From positions 1 to 36,170 of the IMG/VR virus record IMGVR_UViG_3300017528_000084: a stretch of DNA of 36,170 nt; one strand, 5' to 3'. Under the pieces are notes generated by a model. It was given only the letters and a program-made list of their open reading frames with translations. It was not told the origin of the DNA and did no database searches. Positions 1 through 5,741 of the stretch are shown one piece after another. Within the stretch, counting starts at the first letter, position 1; every line of letters begins with the position of its first letter. The DNA comes from a virus. The translations under genes were made by a program, and so were the position numbers.

Positions 1-162
1 ATATCGCTATACGAAGCGCACGTCTACTTTTCGAATGCGACGGGGGCATGTTTCGTGGCGGTCATAAAAGGGGAAGAGCCTTGGAAGCCGATTACGAACG
101 AGGAAATAGAGCGCAAATGGAAGGCTGGCGACTATATCGTTTTTCCAATCGTCAGGTATTGA
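1..162 (+). CDS. 3' end of a small unknown protein (truncated by window edge)
   Basis: Frame 1 is open from the first base to a TGA at 160-162 and gives 53 residues with an ordinary mixed composition (ends DYIVFPIVRY). The start lies outside the window. I do not recognise the family. It is followed after about 50 bases by the next + strand gene and belongs to the same small-gene operon. No domain, signal peptide or metal-binding motif is visible in this portion. Reality is supported only by the open frame and by the fit with the downstream gene spacing. Confidence 0.5.
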   Translation: MSLYEAHVYFSNATGACFVAVIKGEEPWKPITNEEIERKWKAGDYIVFPIVRY

Positions 163-211
163 GCGGAGAAGCTAAAGCGTGGCTAGCTGAGTGGCTGGCG
201 AAGGAGACGAA

Positions 212-580
212 ATGATGTTTTCGCAAGAGGATAAGCATAGGCTGCGGATTGTCGAGCATAATCTTCTCCAGCTCATTGATGCCCTTAAAGTCGGAGGGAA
301 GAATCTCCAAACTGACGCAAGGACCATCTTGGAGTCGCAGGGCAAGCTACTGGCTGCGATTCACGAAGAAACCGCACGAGTTAACGCCTTGGCAGCCAAG
401 CGACAGGAAGAATTTGCGGAATTGCATGTTCAGAAGTGGTTTGAGTCGCTGGACGGCAAAGTACAGGCCATCGGCGGGGTGCTGGCAGAACTTTTGGCTA
501 CTACCCCACCAGCCAGAAAATACCGTGCGGCAAATAGGCGGGGCAGGGCCAGCAAAAGGAATTCTAGGGGGCATAAGTGA
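212..580 (+). CDS. small helical (coiled-coil) phage protein, unknown function
   Basis: The 122-residue product is rich in Glu, Gln, Ala and Leu and looks almost entirely alpha-helical (residues about 5-90), ending in a very basic tail rich in Arg, Lys and Ser (about 100-122). I prefer the ATG at 212 over an upstream GTG at 191, because AAGGAG at 201-206 sits at a good distance from it. The basic tail could bind nucleic acid, but that is inference. The stop codon (578-580) overlaps the ATG of the HNH gene at 580 (TGATG), so the two are probably translationally coupled. No family recognised. Confidence 0.7.
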   Translation: MMFSQEDKHRLRIVEHNLLQLIDALKVGGKNLQTDARTILESQGKLLAAIHEETARVNALAAKRQEEFAELHVQKWFESLDGKVQAIGGVLAELLATTPPARKYRAANRRGRASKRNSRGHK

Positions 581-948
581 TGCATCGGACCCCTCACAAG
601 CTGGATGTGGAGGCTACCAAGGCCAAGAACTACAAGTCCCGGTACTCCTATGTCAGCCGGAGGGTACATTTTGGCACGGAGCACGGGTGCGAGTATCTGG
701 CTGGCTTAGTGGACTGTGGAGAGCGGCGGGACATGATTTTCGAGCGTGATGGCGGCAGATGTGTGGACTGCGGGAAGAAGCTGCACATAGATAGCTGGGA
801 CACTCACTTAGCGCATGGCGGGAACACGAAAATTAGCCGTTGCTGGTGCCCAGAGAATCTCAGCCTGAAATGCTACAACTGCCACATTGTCAAAGAGCAT
901 GGCCGGGTAGTTCGCAGCGACCGAGCAGAAAGGGCAGCGCATGTCTAA
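580..948 (+). CDS. HNH-type endonuclease-like protein
   Basis: The 122-residue protein has a zinc-ribbon HNH layout: Cys61-x2-Cys64, then His76 and His79 in the position of the catalytic His, Asn93 in PENLSLKC, and Cys98-x2-Cys101-His102. In HNH nucleases two CxxC pairs hold a zinc while His and Asn/His residues cut DNA. In phages such genes are homing endonucleases, packaging-associated nickases or recombination factors. The typical DH or HH just before the beta turn is replaced by THLAHGG, so catalytic competence is not certain. The start is the ATG at 580 inside a TGATG overlap, with AGGGGG at 566-571 as a Shine-Dalgarno (SD) sequence. It sits among early small genes, not beside the terminase, so a packaging role is less likely. 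Confidence 0.75.
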   Translation: MHRTPHKLDVEATKAKNYKSRYSYVSRRVHFGTEHGCEYLAGLVDCGERRDMIFERDGGRCVDCGKKLHIDSWDTHLAHGGNTKISRCWCPENLSLKCYNCHIVKEHGRVVRSDRAERAAHV

Positions 949-1246
949 GGAATGGCGGGAATGGGTGAAGGGGCTGGCGAAGCGGCTGAACGCCGAACTT
1001 ATCGAGGGCTTGTTTGACGCAGAACAGCAGGAGTTCAATTTTGAGCGCGTGCTCACAGAATCCGGCCTCGTGGAGTTGCTGGAGGCGGGGCAGGAAGCGC
1101 AGAAGACGCTCGACATGATGAAAGTTCTGGACATTGGAACTTACTATGCCGTGGTTTGCGCAAGGAGTTCCGATGGACTGAGCGCCGCCAAAGCCAAATT
1201 TCTGGCGGGCATCGCCGGGAAGGATGGTGGGAAGTATGACGAATGA
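941..1246 (+). CDS. small unknown phage protein, helical
   Basis: A 101-residue product starting MSKEWREWVK, predicted by eye to be mostly helical (LNAELIEGLF, LVELLEAGQEAQKTLDMM), with an Ala/Lys/Gly-rich C-terminus. The ATG at 941 overlaps the end of the HNH gene by 8 bases. No signal peptide, membrane segment or metal motif is visible. I do not recognise the family. The position within a chain of overlapping small genes argues that it is translated. Confidence 0.65.
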   Translation: MSKEWREWVKGLAKRLNAELIEGLFDAEQQEFNFERVLTESGLVELLEAGQEAQKTLDMMKVLDIGTYYAVVCARSSDGLSAAKAKFLAGIAGKDGGKYDE

Positions 1247-1421
1247 CGAGCGGGTGTTGGAATTCCTTACCGATCTATCAAAAGCGAGCGAATACAAATC
1301 TCACGATTTGGGTTTTGAGGACAGTATCAGCAATCAATGGAAAACGGACGCGGCAGACCTGCTCGTCGAGCTGAAGCAGCAATCCGTAGCACAGAGAGTC
1401 AGCAGCAAGGAGAGAACGTGA
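1236..1421 (+). CDS. small unknown phage protein
   Basis: A 61-residue product beginning MTNDERVLEF with a central helix-rich segment (AADLLVELKQQ). The open frame also contains an ATG at 1224, but 1236 is chosen because GGTGGGAAG just upstream can act as an SD sequence and it gives the usual short overlap with the preceding gene. Its TGA (1419-1421) overlaps the GTG start of the next gene. Function unknown. Confidence 0.6.
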   Translation: MTNDERVLEFLTDLSKASEYKSHDLGFEDSISNQWKTDAADLLVELKQQSVAQRVSSKERT

Positions 1422-1609
1422 GCAAATTCATGGATGACGCGGAGTTAACAGTACTCAATATCGAGAGCTGGCTAGACAAAATGCGGGATGACCCTCTGAT
1501 AGGGCAAGACATTCAAAACTTGCAGTCCTTCGCGCCGGACGGCCTAAGCAGAGTCTTGCTTATGGCAATTATTGGTTGGAAGGAATTTGTCGAGCAGCGT
1601 TCCACTTAG
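1418..1609 (+). CDS. small unknown phage protein, GTG start
   Basis: A 63-residue product starting at GTG 1418 (MSKFMDDAEL) within a GTGA overlap with the previous stop. AAGGAGA at 1408-1414 is a strong SD that decides the start. The C-terminal half (LSRVLLMAIIGWKEFVEQ) is an amphipathic or weakly hydrophobic helix that could be a membrane-associated segment. No family recognised. Confidence 0.62.
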   Translation: MSKFMDDAELTVLNIESWLDKMRDDPLIGQDIQNLQSFAPDGLSRVLLMAIIGWKEFVEQRST

Positions 1610-1630
1610 TTGCTGTGGAGGGGGATGAAA

Positions 1631-2029
1631 ATGAGCCGTTCAGGATATAGCGATAGTTGTGAAGGATGGGAGTTGATTCGCTGGCGCGGTGCTGTAGCAA
1701 GCGCACTACGGGGAGAGCGTGGACAAGCATTTTTACGCGAAATGATTGTTGCCCTCGATGCGCTACCGGAAAAACGACTAGTTGAGAACGCGCTTCAAGA
1801 GGACGGCGGCGGTGTTTGTGCTATGGGAGCGGTAGGTCTGAAACGCGGCATCCACATGGACGATGTAGACCCCGAAGATCGTCACCAAGTGGCTGATACG
1901 TTCGGCATTGCCCCAGCTCTGGCGGCAGAAATCGCCTACGAGAACGATGAATACTGGCGGGATACGCCAGAGAAGCGCTGGCAAAGAATGCGAGATTGGG
2001 CAGAAAAGCATTTGAAGGTGAGCGCATGA
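1631..2029 (+). CDS. conserved phage protein of unknown function (RGxRGQAFLRE type)
   Basis: The 132-residue protein resembles a widely distributed phage hypothetical family with the signature RWRGAVASALRGERGQAFLR, then a LDALP segment, a CAMGAVG segment and a YENDEYWRDTPEKRW C-terminus. That pattern is recognised from memory, not from a search; the family has no known biochemical role. The open frame begins at TTG 1610 and has ATGs at 1625 and 1631; GGAGGGGG at 1617-1624 is too close to 1625 but well placed for 1631. The TGA overlaps the next ATG at 2026. A single Cys and many Asp/Glu are present, with no metal-binding cluster. Confidence 0.75.
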   Translation: MSRSGYSDSCEGWELIRWRGAVASALRGERGQAFLREMIVALDALPEKRLVENALQEDGGGVCAMGAVGLKRGIHMDDVDPEDRHQVADTFGIAPALAAEIAYENDEYWRDTPEKRWQRMRDWAEKHLKVSA

Positions 2030-2340
2030 GCAAACAGAGAGTGGGGGCGGGGCGGCCTGTGGGCATTACTCCAAAGTGTTCCCGCAAAGAAGCAGACGAG
2101 AGATGGTCGCAACTCGTCCATGCGGCAGCCGGGCAGAAATTGACCGCCAAGGAAACCTATCGACAGATGGTCGTCCACGATAGGGTGAACGCTTTCCTGT
2201 CCGCGCTGAACAATGGGCAGCGAGCGACGATTCTTGAAATGATTCGGCTGGACATGGTCGCGCAACTCGAAGAGAAAGAAATTGGTGAGCGTCCCGTCGA
2301 GCGTCTCCCTCAGAAGGTGAAACGAAATGGCAACACTTAG
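2026..2340 (+). CDS. small basic phage protein, possible DNA-binding; 3' end altered
   Basis: The 104-residue product starts MSKQRVGAGR in an ATGA overlap with the previous gene. The first 50 residues are rich in Arg and Lys, the middle is helical (DRVNAFLSALNN, ATILEMIRLDMVAQLEEKE). The C-terminus reads RPVERLPQK followed by VKRNGNT. The RPVERLPQK codons lie in a 24-bp sequence repeated exactly 432 bp downstream in the same reading phase, so the last seven residues of this protein may be a product of insertion of the following gene (see findings). The 3' end overlaps the next gene by 14 bases. Function unknown. Confidence 0.65.
   Translation: MSKQRVGAGRPVGITPKCSRKEADERWSQLVHAAAGQKLTAKETYRQMVVHDRVNAFLSALNNGQRATILEMIRLDMVAQLEEKEIGERPVERLPQKVKRNGNT
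2293..2316 (+). repeat. 24-bp direct repeat, copy 1
   Basis: An exact 24-bp copy beginning CCCGTCGAGCGT and ending CTCAGAAG lies here inside the 3' end of the gene at 2026-2340. The second copy is at 2725-2748. The distance between copies is 432 bp, a multiple of three, and both copies encode PVERLPQK in the same phase. Confidence 0.9.
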
Positions 2341-2719
2341 AGAATTGGACGGCCAGTTCATTGCTTACCGTATGGAAAGTAAAGAAGAGATGGTTGCTCG
2401 CGGCGTTGCGATACCGGGCGATTACTTCAAGCGCGTTGATTCGTTTGGCGAGGCGCACGGTATTCACTTCCTTTGCCCGAAGGCGTTTGCAAAGAACGGA
2501 GGGCCGGTCGGAACGCATCGAGTGCAAGTTTACTTTGTGGGGAGTCCTGTGCCGCCGCATCTCGGCGTGAACAAGGATGGCAACACTGTACGATGGCAGG
2601 CGAGCGGAAGTGGGTTAGACGACTTATCGCTGACGCCATCAATTCAAGAACAGGACGATGTTTGCGAGTGGCATGGATTCGTAGGTAGTAGCGGAGTACC
2701 GCCAGGGAGTGCGGCATGA
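2327..2719 (+). CDS. DUF6527 family protein
   Basis: A 130-residue protein with features I associate with the DUF6527 phage family: a FLCPKAFAKNGGPVGTH segment, W89 in VRWQASGSG, the LDDLSLTPSI block and a terminal CEWHGFV motif. The Cys/His residues in these blocks are likely metal ligands; the biochemical role of the family is not known. The ATG at 2327 is preceded by AAGGTGA at 2314-2320. It overlaps the previous gene by 14 bases and its TGA overlaps an ATG at 2716. The gene is bracketed by exact 24-bp direct repeats, suggesting it arrived as a cassette. Confidence 0.8.
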   Translation: MATLRELDGQFIAYRMESKEEMVARGVAIPGDYFKRVDSFGEAHGIHFLCPKAFAKNGGPVGTHRVQVYFVGSPVPPHLGVNKDGNTVRWQASGSGLDDLSLTPSIQEQDDVCEWHGFVGSSGVPPGSAA

Positions 2720-2766
2720 TGCGCCCCGTCGAGCGTCTCCCTCAGAAGAAGGGTGGAGGAAAATGA
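2716..2766 (+). other. 16-codon micro-ORF, probable displaced 3' end of the upstream gene
   Basis: ATG at 2716 overlaps the stop of the DUF6527 gene (ATGA), and its TGA at 2764-2766 overlaps the ATG of the next gene (ATGA). The peptide is MMRPVERLPQKKGGGK. Its RPVERLPQK part repeats the C-terminal region of the protein encoded at 2026-2340. Removing the 432 bp between the repeats would join that gene in frame to KKGGGK and restore an ATGA junction with the gene at 2763. I read it as the original gene end left behind by an insertion; it may still be translated and couple ribosomes onward. Confidence 0.5.
2725..2748 (+). repeat. 24-bp direct repeat, copy 2
   Basis: Exact second copy of the 24-bp sequence at 2293-2316, here inside the 16-codon micro-ORF directly after the DUF6527 gene. 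Identity ends on the 3' side after CAGAAG (GTGAAAC in copy 1, AAGGGTG in copy 2). Confidence 0.9.
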
Positions 2767-2933
2767 GCGAGCAGGAACGGTTTGAACAATGGAAGGAACA
2801 AGCGGCACATCTTGCTGAGGTCACGATTCAGCTTTCAATGGGGCCAGCCACGGCAGAGCAAGTGTGCGAACTTCTCGCAAAGCAGCGCGAGCTTATCGCC
2901 AAGCGCATCCGCACTATGGAGCCACTGACATGA
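2763..2933 (+). CDS. small helical phage protein, unknown
   Basis: A 56-residue, Glu/Gln/Ala-rich product (MSEQERFEQWKEQ...) that looks all-helical. The start is the ATG at 2763, supported by GGTGGAGGA at 2752-2760 and by the ATGA overlap with the micro-ORF. Upstream in-frame ATG 2709 lies inside the previous gene and is less likely. Its TGA overlaps the next ATG at 2930. One Cys, no motif. Function unknown. Confidence 0.62.
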   Translation: MSEQERFEQWKEQAAHLAEVTIQLSMGPATAEQVCELLAKQRELIAKRIRTMEPLT

Positions 2934-3187
2934 GAATAAATCCATTCAACGTGTTCAGTCGCATGGTAGAGCGTGACGATAAGGCGCTTACAATGGCCGC
3001 GCTCGGCAACATCACAGAACTGCGCAAAGTAAAAGCAGGGACCAACGTAACCATCGGCGTGGCTGGCGACGTGGTGGGAGCAATCTACAACGGGAAGTAT
3101 GTAGGAGGACTGATTCTCTGCGACAAGAAACGCTTCGATGTGGTGAAAGCCGAACTGGAGCGCGAGCAGCGATCTACAGAGCGATAA
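2930..3187 (+). CDS. small unknown phage protein, mixed alpha/beta
   Basis: An 85-residue product starting MRINPFNVFS in an ATGA overlap with the preceding stop. A beta-rich centre (VKAGTNVTIGVAGDVVGAIY, GKYVGGLILC) follows a helical N-terminus, and the C-terminus is charged and helical. The arrangement suggests a compact single-domain protein; I do not recognise it. About 80 bases with two micro-ORFs separate it from the MazG gene. Confidence 0.62.
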   Translation: MRINPFNVFSRMVERDDKALTMAALGNITELRKVKAGTNVTIGVAGDVVGAIYNGKYVGGLILCDKKRFDVVKAELEREQRSTER

Positions 3188-3205
3188 GGGGTGCGGAGGG
3201 TAGCG

Positions 3206-3270
3206 ATGGCTGACAAATGGAGACTGAATCCGTGGCGCGCGTGACGCGCAGAAAGGGTGAGCGACAATGA
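3206..3270 (+). other. two chained micro-ORFs (12 and 9 codons) leading into the MazG gene
   Basis: ATG 3206 to TGA 3244 encodes MADKWRLNPWRA and has GGAGGG at 3195-3200 as an SD. A GTG at 3241 overlaps that stop (GTGA) and runs MTRRKGERQ to a TGA at 3268-3270, which overlaps the ATG at 3267 (ATGA). The stop-start chain could feed ribosomes into the MazG gene. The second reading frame could easily be chance; the first has the better ribosome-binding site. Confidence 0.3.
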
Positions 3271-4298
3271 GCGAGAGATTATCAGAGCAAATTGAATTGA
3301 CTCGACAACAAGTTAAAGCAATGGATGACAAAAAAGAACGGGCAAGTGCCGTTGTCGTAAACTTAGATGTATTGCGAGCGCTGCTCGCCGCCAGCCAGCC
3401 CAACTCCGGGGCAGTGCCCATTCGAGATTGCCTTGATTGCGGGCAAGAGATTCATGCCCCGAGCGGACAGCCGGCAACGGATATTACTCACGCCATGTCG
3501 GAAAGGTGTCTCCGCGAAGGCTGCCAGTTGTACTGCGCCAAGCCAGTAAAGAGCACCAGGCCGACTTGGGAAAGCACGCATTGCCCTTATTGCGGCGTGA
3601 ACATGAAAGACCTCGACCAAGAAGCGAGTGCCGTGTCCCATCTTACCGGAGCCTGCAAGCCCGCGACTGCGGACCCGGTAGAGGCGTTGACGTTCTATGA
3701 GTTTAGTCGCGTGAATCGCCAGCGCTGCGAAAGCAAGGAAGGATTCAGCCATCAGCTCGACTCGTGGTCTACTTCTGATTGGTTCACGGCCCTGTTTGGC
3801 GAGTTGGGCGAAGCGGCGAATGTTGCTAAGAAATTGAATCGCATACGGGATAGCGTCGGGCTGAACGCGAACAAAGGAGCCACGGCTAAAGCATTGCAGG
3901 TAAAGCTGCGTCAGGAGTTGGGCGATGGTTTTGTGTACCTTGACCTGCTGGCGCAGTCTCTCGGGTTCTCTATCGCCGACGCAGCCGTAGAAGTATTCAA
4001 TGCAAAGTCAGACGAGCTTAATTGCCCAATACGAATGGCCGCCCTCCGAGCTTCCCGCACGGCAGGGGGTGGCGTGGAGCCGTGGCTATTCGCTATCGAG
4101 GAGTGCAGCGAAGATGGCAAATGGAGTTGGCACGATGGCGAGCAATGCGTCTTTGGCGACCGAGAATCGGCGCAGGATGAAGTAGGCATGCTTAACGACG
4201 ACGTAGAGGACTGGCAGGGAAGCCCTTACCGAGTCGTCCCGCTTTATCGCGCTGCGCTCGCGGCATCAGCCTCGCCAGCCGCAAAGGAGAGTAAATGA
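3267..4298 (+). CDS. MazG-like NTP pyrophosphohydrolase with Cys-rich N-terminal region
   Basis: A 343-residue protein with three parts. Residues about 55-110 carry CxxC-type pairs (Cys55/58, Cys81/86/90, Cys106/109 in HCPYCG), likely zinc-binding. Residues about 140-255 match the all-alpha MazG-like fold: the ExxE motif is Glu179/Glu182 (GELGEAANVAKKL) and the ExxD motif is Glu217/Asp220 (QELGDGFVYLDLL), the metal ligands used to hydrolyse nucleoside triphosphates to monophosphates and pyrophosphate. Residues about 270-330 form a Trp-rich C-terminal segment ending YRVVPLYRAA, a tail seen on many phage small proteins. Phage MazG proteins are thought to adjust nucleotide or alarmone pools during infection. 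At 343 residues it is much longer than a minimal MazG domain (about 100), so it is a fusion. ATG 3267 follows AAGGGTGAG. Confidence 0.82.
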   Translation: MSERLSEQIELTRQQVKAMDDKKERASAVVVNLDVLRALLAASQPNSGAVPIRDCLDCGQEIHAPSGQPATDITHAMSERCLREGCQLYCAKPVKSTRPTWESTHCPYCGVNMKDLDQEASAVSHLTGACKPATADPVEALTFYEFSRVNRQRCESKEGFSHQLDSWSTSDWFTALFGELGEAANVAKKLNRIRDSVGLNANKGATAKALQVKLRQELGDGFVYLDLLAQSLGFSIADAAVEVFNAKSDELNCPIRMAALRASRTAGGGVEPWLFAIEECSEDGKWSWHDGEQCVFGDRESAQDEVGMLNDDVEDWQGSPYRVVPLYRAALAASASPAAKESK

Positions 4299-4495
4299 GC
4301 TACGGCAAATTGGCCAGTATTATGCTTGTCCCGATGCGTTGCACAAAATGCGGGAAAGTTAGTCTGCTTGGCGAGTGCGAGCCTTGTATAGCACCTGACG
4401 GCAGCGAAGGAACTGGCTTCGGTTGCCCGGTCGAGGATTGCGGCGGATATATGCTTGAAGAGCCAGCCTCGCCAGCCGAGCAGGAGAAGGAATAG
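4295..4495 (+). CDS. small zinc-ribbon protein
   Basis: A 66-residue protein with Cys16-x2-Cys19 (MRCTKCGK), Cys28-x2-Cys31 (GECEPC) and a late pair Cys44/Cys49 (GCPVEDCGG), a pattern that normally binds one or two zinc ions. The ATG overlaps the stop of the MazG gene (ATGA), so co-translation is likely. Last gene of the + strand operon. The stop codon (4493-4495) runs into the left arm of a large hairpin. Function unknown; a nucleic-acid or protein adaptor is possible. Confidence 0.7.
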   Translation: MSYGKLASIMLVPMRCTKCGKVSLLGECEPCIAPDGSEGTGFGCPVEDCGGYMLEEPASPAEQEKE

Positions 4496-4552
4496 GGGCA
4501 GGCAGTAGGCTCAGGCAAGAGCCTAGAAGGAGGCTACGAGGGGCCTGCCCCT
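4494..4552. terminator. branched hairpin between convergent operons (putative bidirectional terminator)
   Basis: Perfect 10-bp outer arms AGGGGCAGGC (4494-4503) and GCCTGCCCCT (4543-4552) enclose an inner hairpin TAGGCTC (4506-4512) / GAGCCTA (4519-4525) with a 6-base loop. A competing pair AGCCT (4520-4524) / AGGCT (4531-4535) also exists. There is no T-run on either side, so a classical intrinsic terminator is not proven. The position, exactly between the last + gene and the last - gene, is what one expects for a two-way transcription barrier. Confidence 0.6.
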
Positions 4553-4559
4553 AACTCGT

Positions 4560-4862
4560 TTAGCTTAACTGGCTGATCGTGCCGCCAGTGGCCGGAGCCG
4601 CCAGCAAAGGAACAGTAGCCGTAGCTGAAACCGCCGAGCCATCCGAAGCCGTGCCCTTGACAGTCAGCACGTATTGCGTGAGCGTATCCGCAGCCACGTC
4701 CGTAGCCGTTACCGTATTGCCTGTCGGGTCAGTCGGGACTGGGGCGAAGCTGATACCAGGGTCATCAGCCGTCCAAACAACCGCTGCGCCGGGCGTCATT
4801 CCGCCGTTCCAAGTAATCAAAAAGACTGAACTGCCGCCTACCTTCGTACCAGTAATTGCCAT
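4560..4862 (-). CDS. small Ig-like beta-sandwich protein
   Basis: A 100-residue Thr/Val/Ala/Gly-rich protein with alternating beta-strand patterns (VVWTADDPGISFAPV, YVLTVKGTASDGS, VSATATVPLLAA) typical of a bacterial Ig-like (BIG2-type) domain. Such single domains are often displayed on phage particles and can bind cell-surface carbohydrate. The start has an excellent SD, AAGGAG, 7 bases upstream on the - strand. It ends PATGGTISQLS, a tail nearly identical to that of the neighbouring protein at 4875-5030. No signal peptide. Last gene of the late operon; decoration protein or lysis accessory are both possible. Confidence 0.7.
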   Translation of the reverse strand: MAITGTKVGGSSVFLITWNGGMTPGAAVVWTADDPGISFAPVPTDPTGNTVTATDVAADTLTQYVLTVKGTASDGSAVSATATVPLLAAPATGGTISQLS

Positions 4863-4874
4863 GTAATTCTCCTT

Positions 4875-5030
4875 TTATTTTAACTGCGAAATCGTTCCAC
4901 CCGTAGCTGGTTCTTCGCTTTCTTTGTCTTCATCTTTCCTGATGCGCCTCAGCTCGACAAGCTGCAACTCCGCCAAGCGAATCAACCGCTCCAGCAGATG
5001 AATCTCTTGTCCCTCGCGCCGTTCGCTCAT
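4875..5030 (-). CDS. 51-residue helical protein with PATGGTISQL tail
   Basis: This gene fills the gap between 4862 and 5034. The product starts MSERREGQEIHLLERL, is a charged leucine-rich helix over residues 1-35 (coiled-coil-like, IRLAELQLVELRRI), then an acidic stretch and the C-terminus PATGGTISQLK. The TISQL tail is shared with the next gene downstream, using different codons, which argues that the frame is truly translated. No convincing SD; the start is 3 bases after the upstream stop, so re-initiation is likely. Function unknown. Confidence 0.65.
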   Translation of the reverse strand: MSERREGQEIHLLERLIRLAELQLVELRRIRKDEDKESEEPATGGTISQLK

Positions 5031-5033
5031 GGC

Positions 5034-5195
5034 CTAAAAGAACTGCGCCAAGCACCAGCAGAACATTCCTGCCCACCCCAAGCGCGGCCTGTAAGGGTCC
5101 ACAGCTACCTGCCAAGCGCCAGCAGCAAGAAACAAAAGCACGCACGCCAAAACCATCAAGAACAGCCTGATGGGAGCGTTAATATGTTCGTTCAT
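5034..5195 (-). CDS. small single-pass membrane protein
   Basis: A 53-residue product (MNEHINAPIR...) with one strong transmembrane helix at residues about 10-29 (RLFLMVLACVLLFLAAGAWQ) and a short, aromatic C-terminal part. The ATG at 5195 is chosen; the open frame continues upstream to 5267 but that would overlap the neighbouring gene. GGAGAG lies rather far (about 12 bases) upstream. It is one of several small membrane proteins in this block, so a lysis-related role (holin, antiholin or spanin partner) is plausible but unproven. Confidence 0.6.
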   Translation of the reverse strand: MNEHINAPIRLFLMVLACVLLFLAAGAWQVAVDPYRPRLGWAGMFCWCLAQFF

Positions 5196-5238
5196 GGTTT
5201 CAATCTTCTCTCCGGGCTGGGAGTATGTCTGTCCAAAA

Positions 5239-5496
5239 CTACACTTGTGGCGGCAATTTCGTCTCAAGCGGGATAAGCGTCAAGTCGAGTGGCTTACCCG
5301 TTTGCGCGTTGTAGGCCGCGTACGCTTCGCTGAATATCTTCTGGAGCGCCTGCTCGATCTGGATGGGCAAGCCGAGGCCCGGTATCTGCGCGAGTATGGG
5401 CAGAATCAGATTCAGGATGTTCAGGATGTTGCTGAGTGTATTGCTGCTGCCTGCCGGAGCCGGGCTGGGGGTTACTACCGTAACTGTTGTGCTCAT
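5239..5496 (-). CDS. small protein with long hydrophobic helix region
   Basis: An 85-residue protein starting MSTTVTVVTP in an ATGA overlap with the upstream gene. After a Pro/Ser/Ala-rich head, residues about 22-58 are Ile/Leu/Asn-rich (NILNILNLILPILAQIPGLG), followed by an amphipathic helix and a short beta tail. The hydrophobic stretch could cross or lie on a membrane. I do not recognise the family. Repeated NIL(N) units are visible. Lysis-block context only. Confidence 0.6.
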   Translation of the reverse strand: MSTTVTVVTPSPAPAGSSNTLSNILNILNLILPILAQIPGLGLPIQIEQALQKIFSEAYAAYNAQTGKPLDLTLIPLETKLPPQV

Positions 5497-5741
5497 TGGG
5501 AGCTTCCATTCTGCCATTGCTGCAAACTTGGGCTTTGGGGACTATTCCCATAGGTGATAATTGGATAGCGTGGTTCATACCAAGGATGCGGCTGTAGCAG
5601 CGGAGGATAATAAGGCACTGGCGTTGGTATAGGAATATAGGCGTTTGGGGGCCGCAACGCCAGAGAAAGCAACTGCGCCTTTAGTTCTGCAATTTCCTTT
5701 TCGAGCTGTTCAATTCGCACTTCTAGGGCTTTCTTTGTCAT
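5493..5741 (-). CDS. coiled-coil plus proline-rich small protein
   Basis: An 82-residue product with an N-terminal heptad-patterned coiled coil (residues 5-30, LEVRIEQLEKEIAELKAQLL) followed by a Pro/Tyr-rich, probably extended tail (IPIPTPVPYYPPLLQPHPWY). Both ends are stop-start overlaps (ATGA) with neighbours, supporting translation. The coiled coil probably oligomerises it. Function unknown. Confidence 0.65.
   Translation of the reverse strand: MTKKALEVRIEQLEKEIAELKAQLLSLALRPPNAYIPIPTPVPYYPPLLQPHPWYEPRYPIITYGNSPQSPSLQQWQNGSSQ

Noticed and set aside
2066-2560. 164-codon - strand frame across the early genes
   Set aside because: Crosses three + strand genes with overlaps and SDs; Arg/Ser/His-rich shadow.
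5170-5553. 127-codon + strand frame in the lysis block
   Set aside because: Antisense to two stop-start-coupled - strand genes; Arg/Cys-rich shadow composition.
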